Shown: positions 34,644-42,886 of the stretch, one piece after another | Position numbering within the stretch: position 1 is the first letter of the stretch | How the letters are laid out: each line of letters begins with the position of its first letter | NCBI GenBank assembly: GCA_016714895.1 | Contig: JADKBV010000001.1 | Location: 558,001 to 622,000, forward strand | Origin: Saprospiraceae bacterium | Lineage (GTDB): Bacteria; Bacteroidota; Bacteroidia; Chitinophagales; Saprospiraceae | Length of the DNA: 64,000 nucleotides | Direction: 5' to 3' | Notes under the pieces: model-generated | Seen by the model: only the letters and a program-made list of their open reading frames with translations | What the model was told of the DNA's origin: nothing | Databases searched by the model: none | Program-made: the position numbers and the translations under genes

Positions 34644-36692
34644 ATGAGATTGTGGATTCTCCTGTTATCAGTTATTGTTTTTTCTCCATGGATTCCATGT
34701 GATGCACAGCCGGTCAGTGAGCCTTCTTTTGAAATGCTTTTGAAAGCCGGTGAAGAAAGTGCAACAAAACATGATTATTACAGTGCTATTGATTTTTTTC
34801 AAAAAGCTTTTGATAAAACCACCACAAATGGAGTACCCGATATGAATCTTGTGGTCACCATAGGTGATCTTTATGTCAAAGTGCGTGATTATGCAAAAGC
34901 ACAAAAAAGTTACGAACGTGTTTTAAAAAGAGATAAAAAGAAACAATATGACGACATTCGTCTTGCTTATGCTAAGGTTCTGACAGCAACCGGTCAATAT
35001 AAAGAGGCCCTCATTCAGTTGAACTATATCATAACCACATCAACAGATGAAAAAGAAAAAGAAGAGGCCACTCTAATATGGAAAGGCATCAAACTTATGG
35101 ATACTTTTCCTCAAAATGTAGAAGCTGATGTTATGTTACTTTCAGATGCCATCAATTCCGCTTCAGCAGAATCTTCACCAATATTTTATCCGGATGGTTC
35201 ATTGTATTTTTCATCCTTCAATCGAAAAAAAGGTATTATCCTTGATGGTGAAGAGAGTGATTATCATGCAAAAATATACACCTCAAAAAGAGCAGGTCAG
35301 GGAAATTTTGAAAAATCGTCGGCTCTACCTACTGTTATCAACAGAGATAAGTTCAATTGCGGAGGTATTACATTTTCTGATGATGGAAATACTATGTATT
35401 TTACCCGTATCAAACTGATGAACAATGCTGTCGAATCATCACAGCTTTATGTCTCACAGTTTAAAAGCGGTGAGTGGGCTCCTTCCAATGAAGTGACTGA
35501 ATTGGGCAACTCTATAAAAATACAACATCCTGCATTAGGAGAGTTGTACGGTGAAAGAGTTCTTTTTTTTACCTCTGACATGGATGGAGGTCTCGGTGCA
35601 ACGGATATTTATTATTCCACGCTAAAAGGTTCATCATTCGGAACACCTGTCAATCTGGGATCTACGATTAATACTGCATATGAGGAAAAAACACCATTCT
35701 ATTTTGACGGAAAATTATTTTTCAGCTCCAACGGACATCCGGGAATGGGAGGACTCGATATTTTTCAGGCTTCATGGACAGGTTCTATCTGGACCGATCT
35801 GAACAATATGGGCTTTAATTACAACACATCTTATGATGATTTCGGATTAAAGTTTAATTCCGGCGGAACCAGTGCTGTTTTGGTTTCAAACAGGGCTTTC
35901 AAGGATAAAATCAAGATCAACAATAACGAAACTTGTTGTGACGACATTTTTCTGGTAAATATCAGAGATAAAGTCATCGAACTTGTGGTCATCGTTGAAG
36001 ATGAAAAAGGGAACCTGGATGAAGCAACAGTCGAATTGATTGACGGAACAGATAAAGATCCTAAATTGATCGGAAGTAAAACAAACAGCGCAGGAAACAA
36101 GTTTGCTTTTTCACTACAGGGAGACCGAACGTATACCGTTTATACCAACAGAGACGGTTATTATACCGACACTTTGACCTTCAACACCAAAGGAATTTTT
36201 GATGACCAAACCATTGAAAAGAAAATTGTAGTCAAAGCAAAACCAAGATCTGAAGATTACGATACTTATAGTATTAATGAACCTATTCGTTTGAATAACA
36301 TATATTACGATCTGGATAAATCAGATATCAGACCTGAAGCAGAAAAAGATCTGGCTTATCTTGCTGAACTCATGGAACAATATTCTGAAATGGTCATAGA
36401 GCTATCATCACACACAGACAGCCGCTCTGACGACAATTACAACCTTAAGCTATCTCAGCGCAGAGCTGATTCCGCAAAAAGATGGCTCGTCAACGAAGGT
36501 GTGGATGGAAGAAGAATAGTAACTCAAGGTTATGGTGAAAAAATGTTGTTGAACAGATGTAAAAATGGTGTCAAATGTTCAGAAGACGAACATAGAATCA
36601 ATAGAAGGACAGAATTCAAAATACTAGCCGGACCACAAACGATTGAAGTTAAAAAATCAAGACTTGAAAGTACAGTGCCCGTAAAAAAATAA
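34644..36692 (+). CDS. OmpA-family protein with TPR and WD40-like (PD40) repeats, PorE-like
   Basis: A 682-residue envelope protein starting at ATG 34644; a GTG at 34596 overlaps the previous gene and would precede the signal peptide (RLWILLLSVIVFSPWIPCDA). Order: TPR-like helices (about residues 30-150), PD40/WD40-like beta-propeller repeats with SSPIFYPDGSLYFSS and FTSDMDGGLGATDIYYS (about 175-410), a carboxypeptidase-regulatory-like domain (about 440-530), and a C-terminal OmpA domain with YYDLDKSDIRPEA (about 553) and SHTDSRSDDNYNLKLSQRRA (about 588-607), which binds peptidoglycan. This architecture matches PorE-like proteins that link T9SS components to the wall. Confidence 0.9.
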   Translation: MRLWILLLSVIVFSPWIPCDAQPVSEPSFEMLLKAGEESATKHDYYSAIDFFQKAFDKTTTNGVPDMNLVVTIGDLYVKVRDYAKAQKSYERVLKRDKKKQYDDIRLAYAKVLTATGQYKEALIQLNYIITTSTDEKEKEEATLIWKGIKLMDTFPQNVEADVMLLSDAINSASAESSPIFYPDGSLYFSSFNRKKGIILDGEESDYHAKIYTSKRAGQGNFEKSSALPTVINRDKFNCGGITFSDDGNTMYFTRIKLMNNAVESSQLYVSQFKSGEWAPSNEVTELGNSIKIQHPALGELYGERVLFFTSDMDGGLGATDIYYSTLKGSSFGTPVNLGSTINTAYEEKTPFYFDGKLFFSSNGHPGMGGLDIFQASWTGSIWTDLNNMGFNYNTSYDDFGLKFNSGGTSAVLVSNRAFKDKIKINNNETCCDDIFLVNIRDKVIELVVIVEDEKGNLDEATVELIDGTDKDPKLIGSKTNSAGNKFAFSLQGDRTYTVYTNRDGYYTDTLTFNTKGIFDDQTIEKKIVVKAKPRSEDYDTYSINEPIRLNNIYYDLDKSDIRPEAEKDLAYLAELMEQYSEMVIELSSHTDSRSDDNYNLKLSQRRADSAKRWLVNEGVDGRRIVTQGYGEKMLLNRCKNGVKCSEDEHRINRRTEFKILAGPQTIEVKKSRLESTVPVKK

Positions 36693-36712
36693 TACTTACA
36701 TCGTATTTACTA

Positions 36713-36755
36713 AATAAAAAAGGCTTTTTCCCATTCAGGAAAAAGCCTTTTTTTT
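36713..36755. terminator. Bidirectional terminator after the OmpA-family gene
   Basis: 11-bp stem AGGCTTTTTCC / GGAAAAAGCCT (36721-36731 with 36738-36748), 6-base loop, A run before and eight T after. It separates convergent genes. Confidence 0.88.
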
Positions 36756-36783
36756 GTCACGTAGTATAACCGCAACAAACTTA

Positions 36784-37695
36784 TTATTTTTTAGGAATTC
36801 TGATTTTTAGTTCCGCTCCGGATAGAGGATTAACTTTATCAGATATCAGCCATGGATTGTAATATTTCAAAAGCCGGTAGGTGAGCCCGTTTTCATGAGC
36901 AAAATCTGCCAGACTCAATATGGGTTTATCAATAACATGATAAGAGAATTCCGGCGAGGATTTATAATGATGGTCTTCTTCAATATAATATCCGAAATCT
37001 TCCGGATGATGCATGATTTCTTTGATCGCTATAATTCGGAATACATAACGGGAAGTTTCTTCACTGATGGATAAATCAAAATAAGAACTTTCTTTTTGTT
37101 TGGTCAAAGCATTAGCAAATGCCGTAGGCCCCATGTTATAGGCGCCGGCTACATTAGACCACGTAGAAAATCTTTTTTTAAGCTGAAGGAGATATTTACA
37201 AGCAGCCCGTGTTGACTTCTCAAGATGGTATCTTTCATCGATTTCATCATTTATGATAAGTCCCATTTCGGTTGCTGCAGGTTTCATAAACTGCCAAAAA
37301 CCTTTAGCACTTGCAGAAGAGGTTGCATTTCTAAGACTACTTTCAGCTACAGCCAGATATAAAAAGTCTTCCGGAATGTCATATTCATCGAGAATAGGTT
37401 TAATCTGTGGAAAAAACTTATTTGCCAGCTTCAGATGCAATAACGTAGTAGACTGCCAGTATGCATTAACCAACAACTCTCTGTCTAATCTCTCTTTAGT
37501 ATCATCGTTTATCGGAATTTTTTCACCAGCAAAAGTAAAGTCTCTGGAAAGTTTAATTGATTTAATTTGTTGTGGCAGATCAAAATAGGGAGCTAAGGTC
37601 GCTTTTTCGATACTTGACCAGGCGGCAAACAACAAAATCCCTATTGAAAAAAAAGTAATCAGGCTGAAAATTTGCCATTTTTTTATTTGCTTCAT
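36784..37695 (-). CDS. Lytic transglycosylase (SLT domain, MltD-like)
   Basis: A 303-residue murein hydrolase that cleaves peptidoglycan glycan strands to anhydromuropeptides. It has one N-terminal transmembrane or signal segment (about residues 9-27). The SLT domain (about residues 95-225) has the catalytic Glu in AVAESSLRNATSSASAKGFWQFM (about E118) and the AYNMGPTAF motif. The last 55 residues (about 245-303) look like one LysM-type unit, with the typical final LKIRIPKK, but without the canonical YxVxxGDTL start. It is the last gene of a minus-strand series with DUF2480 and scpB. Confidence 0.87.
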   Translation of the reverse strand: MKQIKKWQIFSLITFFSIGILLFAAWSSIEKATLAPYFDLPQQIKSIKLSRDFTFAGEKIPINDDTKERLDRELLVNAYWQSTTLLHLKLANKFFPQIKPILDEYDIPEDFLYLAVAESSLRNATSSASAKGFWQFMKPAATEMGLIINDEIDERYHLEKSTRAACKYLLQLKKRFSTWSNVAGAYNMGPTAFANALTKQKESSYFDLSISEETSRYVFRIIAIKEIMHHPEDFGYYIEEDHHYKSSPEFSYHVIDKPILSLADFAHENGLTYRLLKYYNPWLISDKVNPLSGAELKIRIPKK

Positions 37696-37807
37696 GGTAT
37701 ATTATTTATAACTATAACGTGCATCTGACATTTTTGATATATTCAATAATAAATCAGTATGCCAAAAATAAAATCTGAAAAGGAATATTGTTTTAAAAAC
37801 TAAAAAA

Positions 37808-38314
37808 TCAGGATTTTTTATAAATAGGTACGGTACTGCAAGGCTCACCAAACATAATACTTTTGGCAAATGGTTTCAACAAAAAAGTAATCATACTATA
37901 AGCCTCAGGAGGGACCGGTTTTTCACCACATCCTTTGACCACTACCCTGCAGTCATGATAAGAAGACCAATCATTTTCTTTCAAAGCTTTATGATACCAG
38001 GATTTAATGTATTCGGCATCGGTACCAACAAAAACTTCATACGCCACACCTTCCAGATATTGACTAATCAGCATATATGCCCACATTGGAATGATGGCAT
38101 CGGAAGAACATTGAATCAATACTATTTTATCTTCAAAAGTTGTCCAATCCAATTCTTTCAATGCACTGCGAAAATCTTTTTCCTTCAGGATTAACCCATG
38201 AAACAAATAAGGTTGAATATCAAATATCATTCTGTCCTTATCGGGAAAAAAATCTTCCAGATTGAGCGTCATAATACCCGAGGATGCGACCCTGTTTATT
38301 AAAGATGATTCCAT
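37808..38314 (-). CDS. DUF2480 family protein
   Basis: A 168-residue protein of the DUF2480 family, conserved in Bacteroidota and of unknown function. I start at ATG 38314 (MESSLINRVASSG), as families of this type begin; an in-frame TTG at 38335 is less likely. Recognisable segments are LNLEDFFP (about residue 17), IPMWAYMLISQYLEG and GCGEKPVPPEAYSMITF (about residues 128-145), where the conserved Cys is interesting for metal or redox chemistry but unproven. It follows scpB by 48 bases on the same strand. Confidence 0.78.
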   Translation of the reverse strand: MESSLINRVASSGIMTLNLEDFFPDKDRMIFDIQPYLFHGLILKEKDFRSALKELDWTTFEDKIVLIQCSSDAIIPMWAYMLISQYLEGVAYEVFVGTDAEYIKSWYHKALKENDWSSYHDCRVVVKGCGEKPVPPEAYSMITFLLKPFAKSIMFGEPCSTVPIYKKS

Positions 38315-38362
38315 GTCTTTTACTTTATAAAACAAAAACGGAAGTGAATTAGTTTTTTATGG

Positions 38363-38935
38363 TTATACAACATCATCAGGCTCCGGGCTACCGACTTGAT
38401 TGACATCCGGTTCGATATCTTTTAATTTTGGCAATTCGTCCATACTTTTTAATCCGAAATAATCCATAAATTTGCTTGTTGTGCCATATAAAAGCGGACG
38501 GCCGGGTCCATCACTTCTTCCTGCTATTTCGATAAGTTCTTTATCCAGTAGCTTATGAACACTAAAATCACTGTTGACACCTCTGATCAGTTCGATTTCA
38601 CTTTTTGTTACCGGCTGCTTATATGCAATAATTGAAAGTGTTTCCAAAGCTGATTTACTCAATTTTTTATGGGTGTTCTGACGTAAAAAAGTACTAACTG
38701 TAGGATGATATGCCCCTTTGGTCATAAATCTGAAACCACCACCAATCTCTATAATTTCAATAGCATATATCTCATCAAGATATCGTCTCATCAAAACGTC
38801 GATCGCCTGACTGACCTCTTCTTCAGGAAATTCAGTTTGAAAACATTCATTCAGGGTAAGTCTGATATCATCAAAACTTACTGAAGGATTAGCCATAAAA
38901 ATCAGAGACTCAATATGTGGTATAATTCTGTTCAA
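38363..38935 (-). CDS. scpB: Segregation and condensation protein ScpB
   Basis: A 190-residue ScpB, the winged-helix partner of ScpA and SMC in the condensin-like complex that compacts and segregates the chromosome. Family signatures are the first wing region IESLIFMANPSVSFDDI (about residues 8-24), the LSIIAYKQPVTKSEIELIRG stretch (about residues 100-120) and GRPLLYGTTSKFMDYFGL (about residues 143-160). The tail (residues 165-190) is acidic. scpA is not in this window. Confidence 0.93.
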   Translation of the reverse strand: MNRIIPHIESLIFMANPSVSFDDIRLTLNECFQTEFPEEEVSQAIDVLMRRYLDEIYAIEIIEIGGGFRFMTKGAYHPTVSTFLRQNTHKKLSKSALETLSIIAYKQPVTKSEIELIRGVNSDFSVHKLLDKELIEIAGRSDGPGRPLLYGTTSKFMDYFGLKSMDELPKLKDIEPDVNQVGSPEPDDVV

Positions 38936-39054
38936 TGATTACAAGTTTGGTGCAAAAATACTGATTTCACACTATTGTCAAGCAAAAAAAGTCATTTTTA
39001 AGTGAAATCCGGATTAATAAAAATTATTATTGATATTCTTTTTTTTCAGCTTAC

Positions 39055-39411
39055 TTATTTTCTGTAAAATGAAAAAATCCAAATCAATAAAATACAAAAT
39101 GAAATCAAAATAATATAAGAAACGTACTTCATAACCCTTTCGGCCTTGGGGTCCCGCAAAATAGGGGTTTCTTCCGGTTTGTTTTCTTTCAAAAAATAGG
39201 CAAAATCCCCTGATTCGTCCTTTTCCAATAAAACAGTAAGCAACACATTTTCAACAAAAAAACTGTATTCTACTGTTTCGTGAACGTTAAAATCAATTTT
39301 AATGATTTCTCCCTCACAATACAATACCACATGTCCTTCATTGCCGTGAAAAAGACCGATTTCATATTTTTTCCCGTAAGGAAATGTATAATTCCATGAT
39401 GACTGAGCCAA
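39055..39411 (-). CDS. Hypothetical tail-anchored membrane protein
   Basis: A 118-residue protein I do not recognise. It is predicted to be soluble for the first 90 residues, beta-rich, with an NVHETVEYSFFVENVLLTVLL segment, followed by one C-terminal transmembrane helix (about residues 93-114). It begins with TTG at 39411 because no in-frame ATG is near, and an imperfect -7 box (CACTTTTG on the minus strand) lies right upstream. It follows the OB-fold-like secreted protein on the same strand, spaced 37 bases apart. Confidence 0.6.
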   Translation of the reverse strand: MAQSSWNYTFPYGKKYEIGLFHGNEGHVVLYCEGEIIKIDFNVHETVEYSFFVENVLLTVLLEKDESGDFAYFLKENKPEETPILRDPKAERVMKYVSYIILISFCILLIWIFSFYRK

Positions 39412-39448
39412 ACAAAAGTGGATTTAACCTTTAATTCAATCAGCCTGT

Positions 39449-39889
39449 TCAGGATTTCACCAACCTAACATTGACCAATTTGTACATAAGGCGATTTATA
39501 TCTTTATCATTCAATCTTAAAATTCCTTTAATGGTCACCGCATCGGCAGAATATTTGATCGGCTCCAATGCCAAAACTTCCATGACCGTTTCAGGCCCTG
39601 CACCTCCGCAAAAAAAACACATACTGTATGGAAAAGCAGAAAAAATAAATTCCGTATGGGATTTATATCCCTCCACAGGTATGATGTAACCTTTTAAAGT
39701 AATCTCTTTGCCATCCAATGCTTTCACCTGATCACTAAAAACAGGTTTATCAATTTTAAAACCCATAAGTTCGTCGTATTCCTTTTTATACGAAAGTTTA
39801 CCAAGCGTTTTCCATACATTTTCTGATTGCTGAGCGTGTACAGAAACAGAAAACCCAAACAAAAAAATAATCAAAACGAATCTTACCAT
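39449..39889 (-). CDS. DUF3299-like secreted protein
   Basis: A 146-residue exported protein with a signal peptide ending VHAQ (about residue 20). The mature part resembles DUF3299-type small beta-barrel (OB-like) proteins: KALDGKEITLKGYIIPVEGY (about residues 56-75), a Cys pair in MCFFCGGAGPETVMEV (about residues 90-105), and KGILRLNDKDINRLMY. The C-x2-C suggests metal or redox binding, function unknown. The -7 element ends six bases before its ATG, which implies a nearly leaderless message. Confidence 0.75.
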   Translation of the reverse strand: MVRFVLIIFLFGFSVSVHAQQSENVWKTLGKLSYKKEYDELMGFKIDKPVFSDQVKALDGKEITLKGYIIPVEGYKSHTEFIFSAFPYSMCFFCGGAGPETVMEVLALEPIKYSADAVTIKGILRLNDKDINRLMYKLVNVRLVKS

Positions 39890-39894
39890 GTGTT

Positions 39895-39902
39895 CAAAAA
39901 TA
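39895..39902 (-). promoter_or_regulatory. -7 element for the DUF3299-like gene
   Basis: Minus-strand TATTTTTG, exact consensus, ending 5 bases before ATG 39889. A TTTG at 39917-39920 is only 14 bases upstream, shorter than usual. Confidence 0.5.
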
Positions 39903-40016
39903 TTGTTTTACACGAACAAACATAACGAATGGATTAAACAAAAGGTTGCACTTCTTAAATGAATTAACACATAAGAGACTTTAAAGACAAAAATCATCAT
40001 TCATCTGCCGGCAGTC

Positions 40017-40046
40017 TTGTAAAAATTGCAAAAAGTTATATCTTTG
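40017..40046 (+). promoter_or_regulatory. Promoter for acyl-CoA dehydrogenase gene
   Basis: TTG (40017-40019), 19-base spacer, TATCTTTG (40039-40046): both Bacteroidota elements in the expected spacing. The leader would be about 45 bases to ATG 40093. Confidence 0.75.
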
Positions 40047-40092
40047 TGCTCTGTAAATATAATCATAAAACAAACAAATAATAGTATTCAAC

Positions 40093-41271
40093 ATGGAATT
40101 TTTTCTCACCGAAGAACAATTAGCCGTACAGGAAGCAGCCAGAGAGTTTACAAAAAATGAATTATTAGCTGGTGTGATAGAGAGGGACAGAGACATGAAA
40201 TATCCTAAGGAGGAAGTCCGGAAAATGGCTGAAATGGGATTTTTAGGTATGATGGTGTCTCCTGAATATCAAGGTGGTGGAATGGACACAATATCTTATG
40301 TTCTTGCCATGGAAGAGATTTCTAAAGTTGACAGTAGTTGTTCGGTGATTATGTCAGTCAACAATTCTTTGGTTTGCTGGGGACTTGAAGTATATGGTAC
40401 GCCCTCACAAAAAGAAAAATACCTTCCTAAGTTAGCCTCAGGCGAATGGTTGGGCTCCTTTTGCCTTTCTGAACCGGAAGCTGGATCAGATGCTACAAGT
40501 CAAAGAACGACAGCAATAGACATGGGAGACCATTATATATTAAATGGCACAAAAAATTGGATAACAAACGGAGGGACGTCTGCTATCCATCTTGTTATCG
40601 CACAAACCTATCCAGAAAAAGGCCATAAAGGAATTAATGCCTTTATCGTTGAAACATCATGGCCTGGAGTCAATATAGGTGCTAAAGAAGATAAATTGGG
40701 CATACGTGCTTCCGATACACATACCATCATGTATACAGATGTTAAAGTTCCCAAAGAAAATCGAATCGGTGAAGATGGTTTCGGATTTAAATTTGCTATG
40801 AAAGTTTTATCCGGTGGAAGAATCGGAATAGCTGCACAGGCATTGGGTATTGCTGCAGGAGCTTACGAATTGGCAGTCAAATATGCTAAAGAAAGAGAGG
40901 CTTTCGGAAAACCAATTGCACAACATCAGGCCGTAGCATTTAAAATTGCTGATATGGCAACAGAAATCGAAGCAGCAAGATTATTAGTTTATCGGGCAGC
41001 TTGGCTTAAAGATAACGGAATGGATTACACTGGCGCTGCCGCTATGGCTAAATTGTTTGCGAGTGAAGTAGCTATGAAACATACCGTTGAAGCCATTCAG
41101 GTGCATGGAGGTTATGGTTATGTCAAGGAATATCATGTGGAAAGATTAATGAGAGATGCCAAAATCACTCAAATATACGAAGGGACATCAGAGATGCAAA
41201 GAATCGTAATCAGTAGAAATATTCTGAACGGGCAATTATATGAACCAATGTGGAAAATAGGTGAAAATTAA
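40093..41271 (+). CDS. Acyl-CoA dehydrogenase
   Basis: A 392-residue FAD-dependent dehydrogenase that oxidises an acyl-CoA to its 2-enoyl-CoA, passing electrons to ETF. It has the full three-domain fold. Motifs are CLSEPEAGSDA (about residues 134-144, FAD-binding), NGTKNWITNGG (about 152-162), KLGIRASDT (about 203-211), and the C-terminal QVHGGYGYVKEYHVERLMRDAK and IYEGTSEMQR (about 335-375), with the catalytic Glu in the last. The likely substrates are short or medium chains, which is inferred. It overlaps the next gene by 11 bases. Confidence 0.93.
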   Translation: MEFFLTEEQLAVQEAAREFTKNELLAGVIERDRDMKYPKEEVRKMAEMGFLGMMVSPEYQGGGMDTISYVLAMEEISKVDSSCSVIMSVNNSLVCWGLEVYGTPSQKEKYLPKLASGEWLGSFCLSEPEAGSDATSQRTTAIDMGDHYILNGTKNWITNGGTSAIHLVIAQTYPEKGHKGINAFIVETSWPGVNIGAKEDKLGIRASDTHTIMYTDVKVPKENRIGEDGFGFKFAMKVLSGGRIGIAAQALGIAAGAYELAVKYAKEREAFGKPIAQHQAVAFKIADMATEIEAARLLVYRAAWLKDNGMDYTGAAAMAKLFASEVAMKHTVEAIQVHGGYGYVKEYHVERLMRDAKITQIYEGTSEMQRIVISRNILNGQLYEPMWKIGEN

Positions 41272-42373
41272 ACCAAAATTATCTTTACCCTCAGCCAATT
41301 CAATAAAAATTGGCACTTTTTGGCAGATTCCTGTCAAATTACATTGGACATTTGGGTTATTGTTAGGTTTGGTCCTTTTTTCCGCTTATAAAAACGGATT
41401 GACATTACCACAAACGGTTGGTTTTGTTCTGTTCTTTTTATGTATATTTCTTTGTGTCGTCCTGCATGAGTTTGGACACGCACTGATGGCTAAAAGGTTT
41501 AAAGTAGTTACGAGGGATATTATCCTTTCTCCGGTAGGTGGTGTAGCCAGATTAGAAAGCCTGCCTAAAAATCCATTTCAGGAATTAAGTATAGCTATTG
41601 CCGGCCCTATGGTTAATCTGGTGATAGCCGTCATTTTAATCCCGGTATTATATTTTGTTTTTGATACAGGTTGGCCAAGATTAGATGACTTTAAATACGA
41701 CAAACCGGTAGAATTTTTGAAATATCTTGCTTTTGTCAACGTAGGTTTATTTTTTTTTAATCTCATTCCCGCTTTCCCGATGGATGGAGGTCGGATTCTG
41801 AGATCCATTCTGGCAATGCAGATGGACAAAATCAAAGCTACAAAAATTGCCTCGGGTATTGGTAAAGTTATTGCTATTTTATTTATTATCATTGGCATCT
41901 TTTTCCAACATCTGACGCTGTCATTGATTGGCATTTTTATATTTCTGATGGCCGGAATGGAATATAAAAGTCTGAGAATAAGCGAAATAATTAAAAACAC
42001 TCTTGCTAAACAATTAATGAGAACCGGTTTTACCATGGTTAGCCCAAACGATCAATATGAAAAATTAATCACGCTCTACAAACATGAAGGTGAAAAAAAC
42101 TTTTTGGTATTCGGTGTGGGAAATGATGTCATTGGTTGTGTTCCGGAACTTTACATAAAAGATGTCCTTAAAAAAGGGAATACTGATATAGCCGTAAATC
42201 AACTTATGAATCCAAAATATGGTGTTTTTCCTGTGGAAACATCTTTAGAGTACATTATGGATGTTATGAAAGAAAAAGGTTTGTCAATAGTCGGTATTGA
42301 AGAGGAACAACTGATTGTAGGAGTTATTGACAGAAATATGATTCAGGATTTTATTATCCTGAAAAGCAGCTGA
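41261..42373 (+). CDS. Site-2 protease family zinc metalloprotease with CBS domains
   Basis: A 370-residue intramembrane M50 metalloprotease of the Rip1/SpoIVFB-like type. The active site is HEFGHALMAKRF (about residues 69-80) in a transmembrane helix, with the partner Asp motif FPMDGGRILRS (about residues 171-181) later. About six transmembrane helices lead to a C-terminal pair of degraded CBS-type domains (about residues 250-370), which usually sense nucleotides. The start is GTG, 11 bases inside the acyl-CoA dehydrogenase stop, implying translational coupling. Such proteases cleave membrane-bound regulators; the substrate is unknown. Confidence 0.85.
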   Translation: MKIKPKLSLPSANSIKIGTFWQIPVKLHWTFGLLLGLVLFSAYKNGLTLPQTVGFVLFFLCIFLCVVLHEFGHALMAKRFKVVTRDIILSPVGGVARLESLPKNPFQELSIAIAGPMVNLVIAVILIPVLYFVFDTGWPRLDDFKYDKPVEFLKYLAFVNVGLFFFNLIPAFPMDGGRILRSILAMQMDKIKATKIASGIGKVIAILFIIIGIFFQHLTLSLIGIFIFLMAGMEYKSLRISEIIKNTLAKQLMRTGFTMVSPNDQYEKLITLYKHEGEKNFLVFGVGNDVIGCVPELYIKDVLKKGNTDIAVNQLMNPKYGVFPVETSLEYIMDVMKEKGLSIVGIEEEQLIVGVIDRNMIQDFIILKSS

Positions 42374-42374
42374 T

Positions 42375-42539
42375 ATGGCTTTCAAAAAACATAAGAAGTA
42401 CCTCACGCTTAAAGATAAAATCAATATAGTTATCCAAAAATCCAAACTAGTCATTTTGTTTCTGATTTTTGGTGCTGGTGTGGCTATCTTCTACAATAGA
42501 AATTACCTTTGGAGCTATCTTAAAACATATTTTTATTAA
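42375..42539 (+). CDS. 54-residue small membrane protein
   Basis: ATG 42375 starts one base after the stop of the site-2 protease gene and gives a 54-residue frame ending at TAA 42537. The protein has a basic N-terminus (MAFKKHKKYLTLKDKIN) followed by a single hydrophobic helix (about residues 25-40, VILFLIFGAGVAIF), then a short tail with Tyr and Trp. This single-pass layout and the tight coupling make a real gene plausible. It has no known family that I recognise. The absence of homologues would argue against it. Confidence 0.55.
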   Translation: MAFKKHKKYLTLKDKINIVIQKSKLVILFLIFGAGVAIFYNRNYLWSYLKTYFY

Positions 42540-42886
42540 ATCTGCATCCGGTTAACAACCCCGATTTCAGGAACTCTTTCATACCCGAAAGAATGGGAAA
42601 AAATAAAACCAAGTTGCCCTGTCTGATATTTGTTAAGCAAAATTAGTTTCAGAAAAAGTCAAGCTTTATCGAATAAATACGAGTCTGTTTAGACCAGAAA
42701 TTTAAACTAAAAGATATCACGAAAAATTTTCAGGAATAACATATTGTTTTATAACTTCTAAAATAGTAGCCCTAATCCCAAACGATACATAAGGTTATAT
42801 AAGGTAATTTGATCGGTCCACCAGACCTATAATAAAAAAGGCCTCCAAATCTACTTGGAAGCCTTTTTTATTATATAAGTCCGGAG
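42540..42886. other. Intergenic region with secDF terminator
   Basis: A 347-base A+T-rich spacer between the small membrane-protein gene and the convergent secDF gene. Its main feature is the terminator at 42834-42869. I see no coding sequence. Confidence 0.5.
42834..42869. terminator. Bidirectional terminator by secDF
   Basis: Stem GGCcTCCAA / TTGGAaGCC with one mismatch, flanked by A6 and T6 (42834-42848 with 42855-42869). It can end secDF (minus) and the plus-strand unit. Confidence 0.85.
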
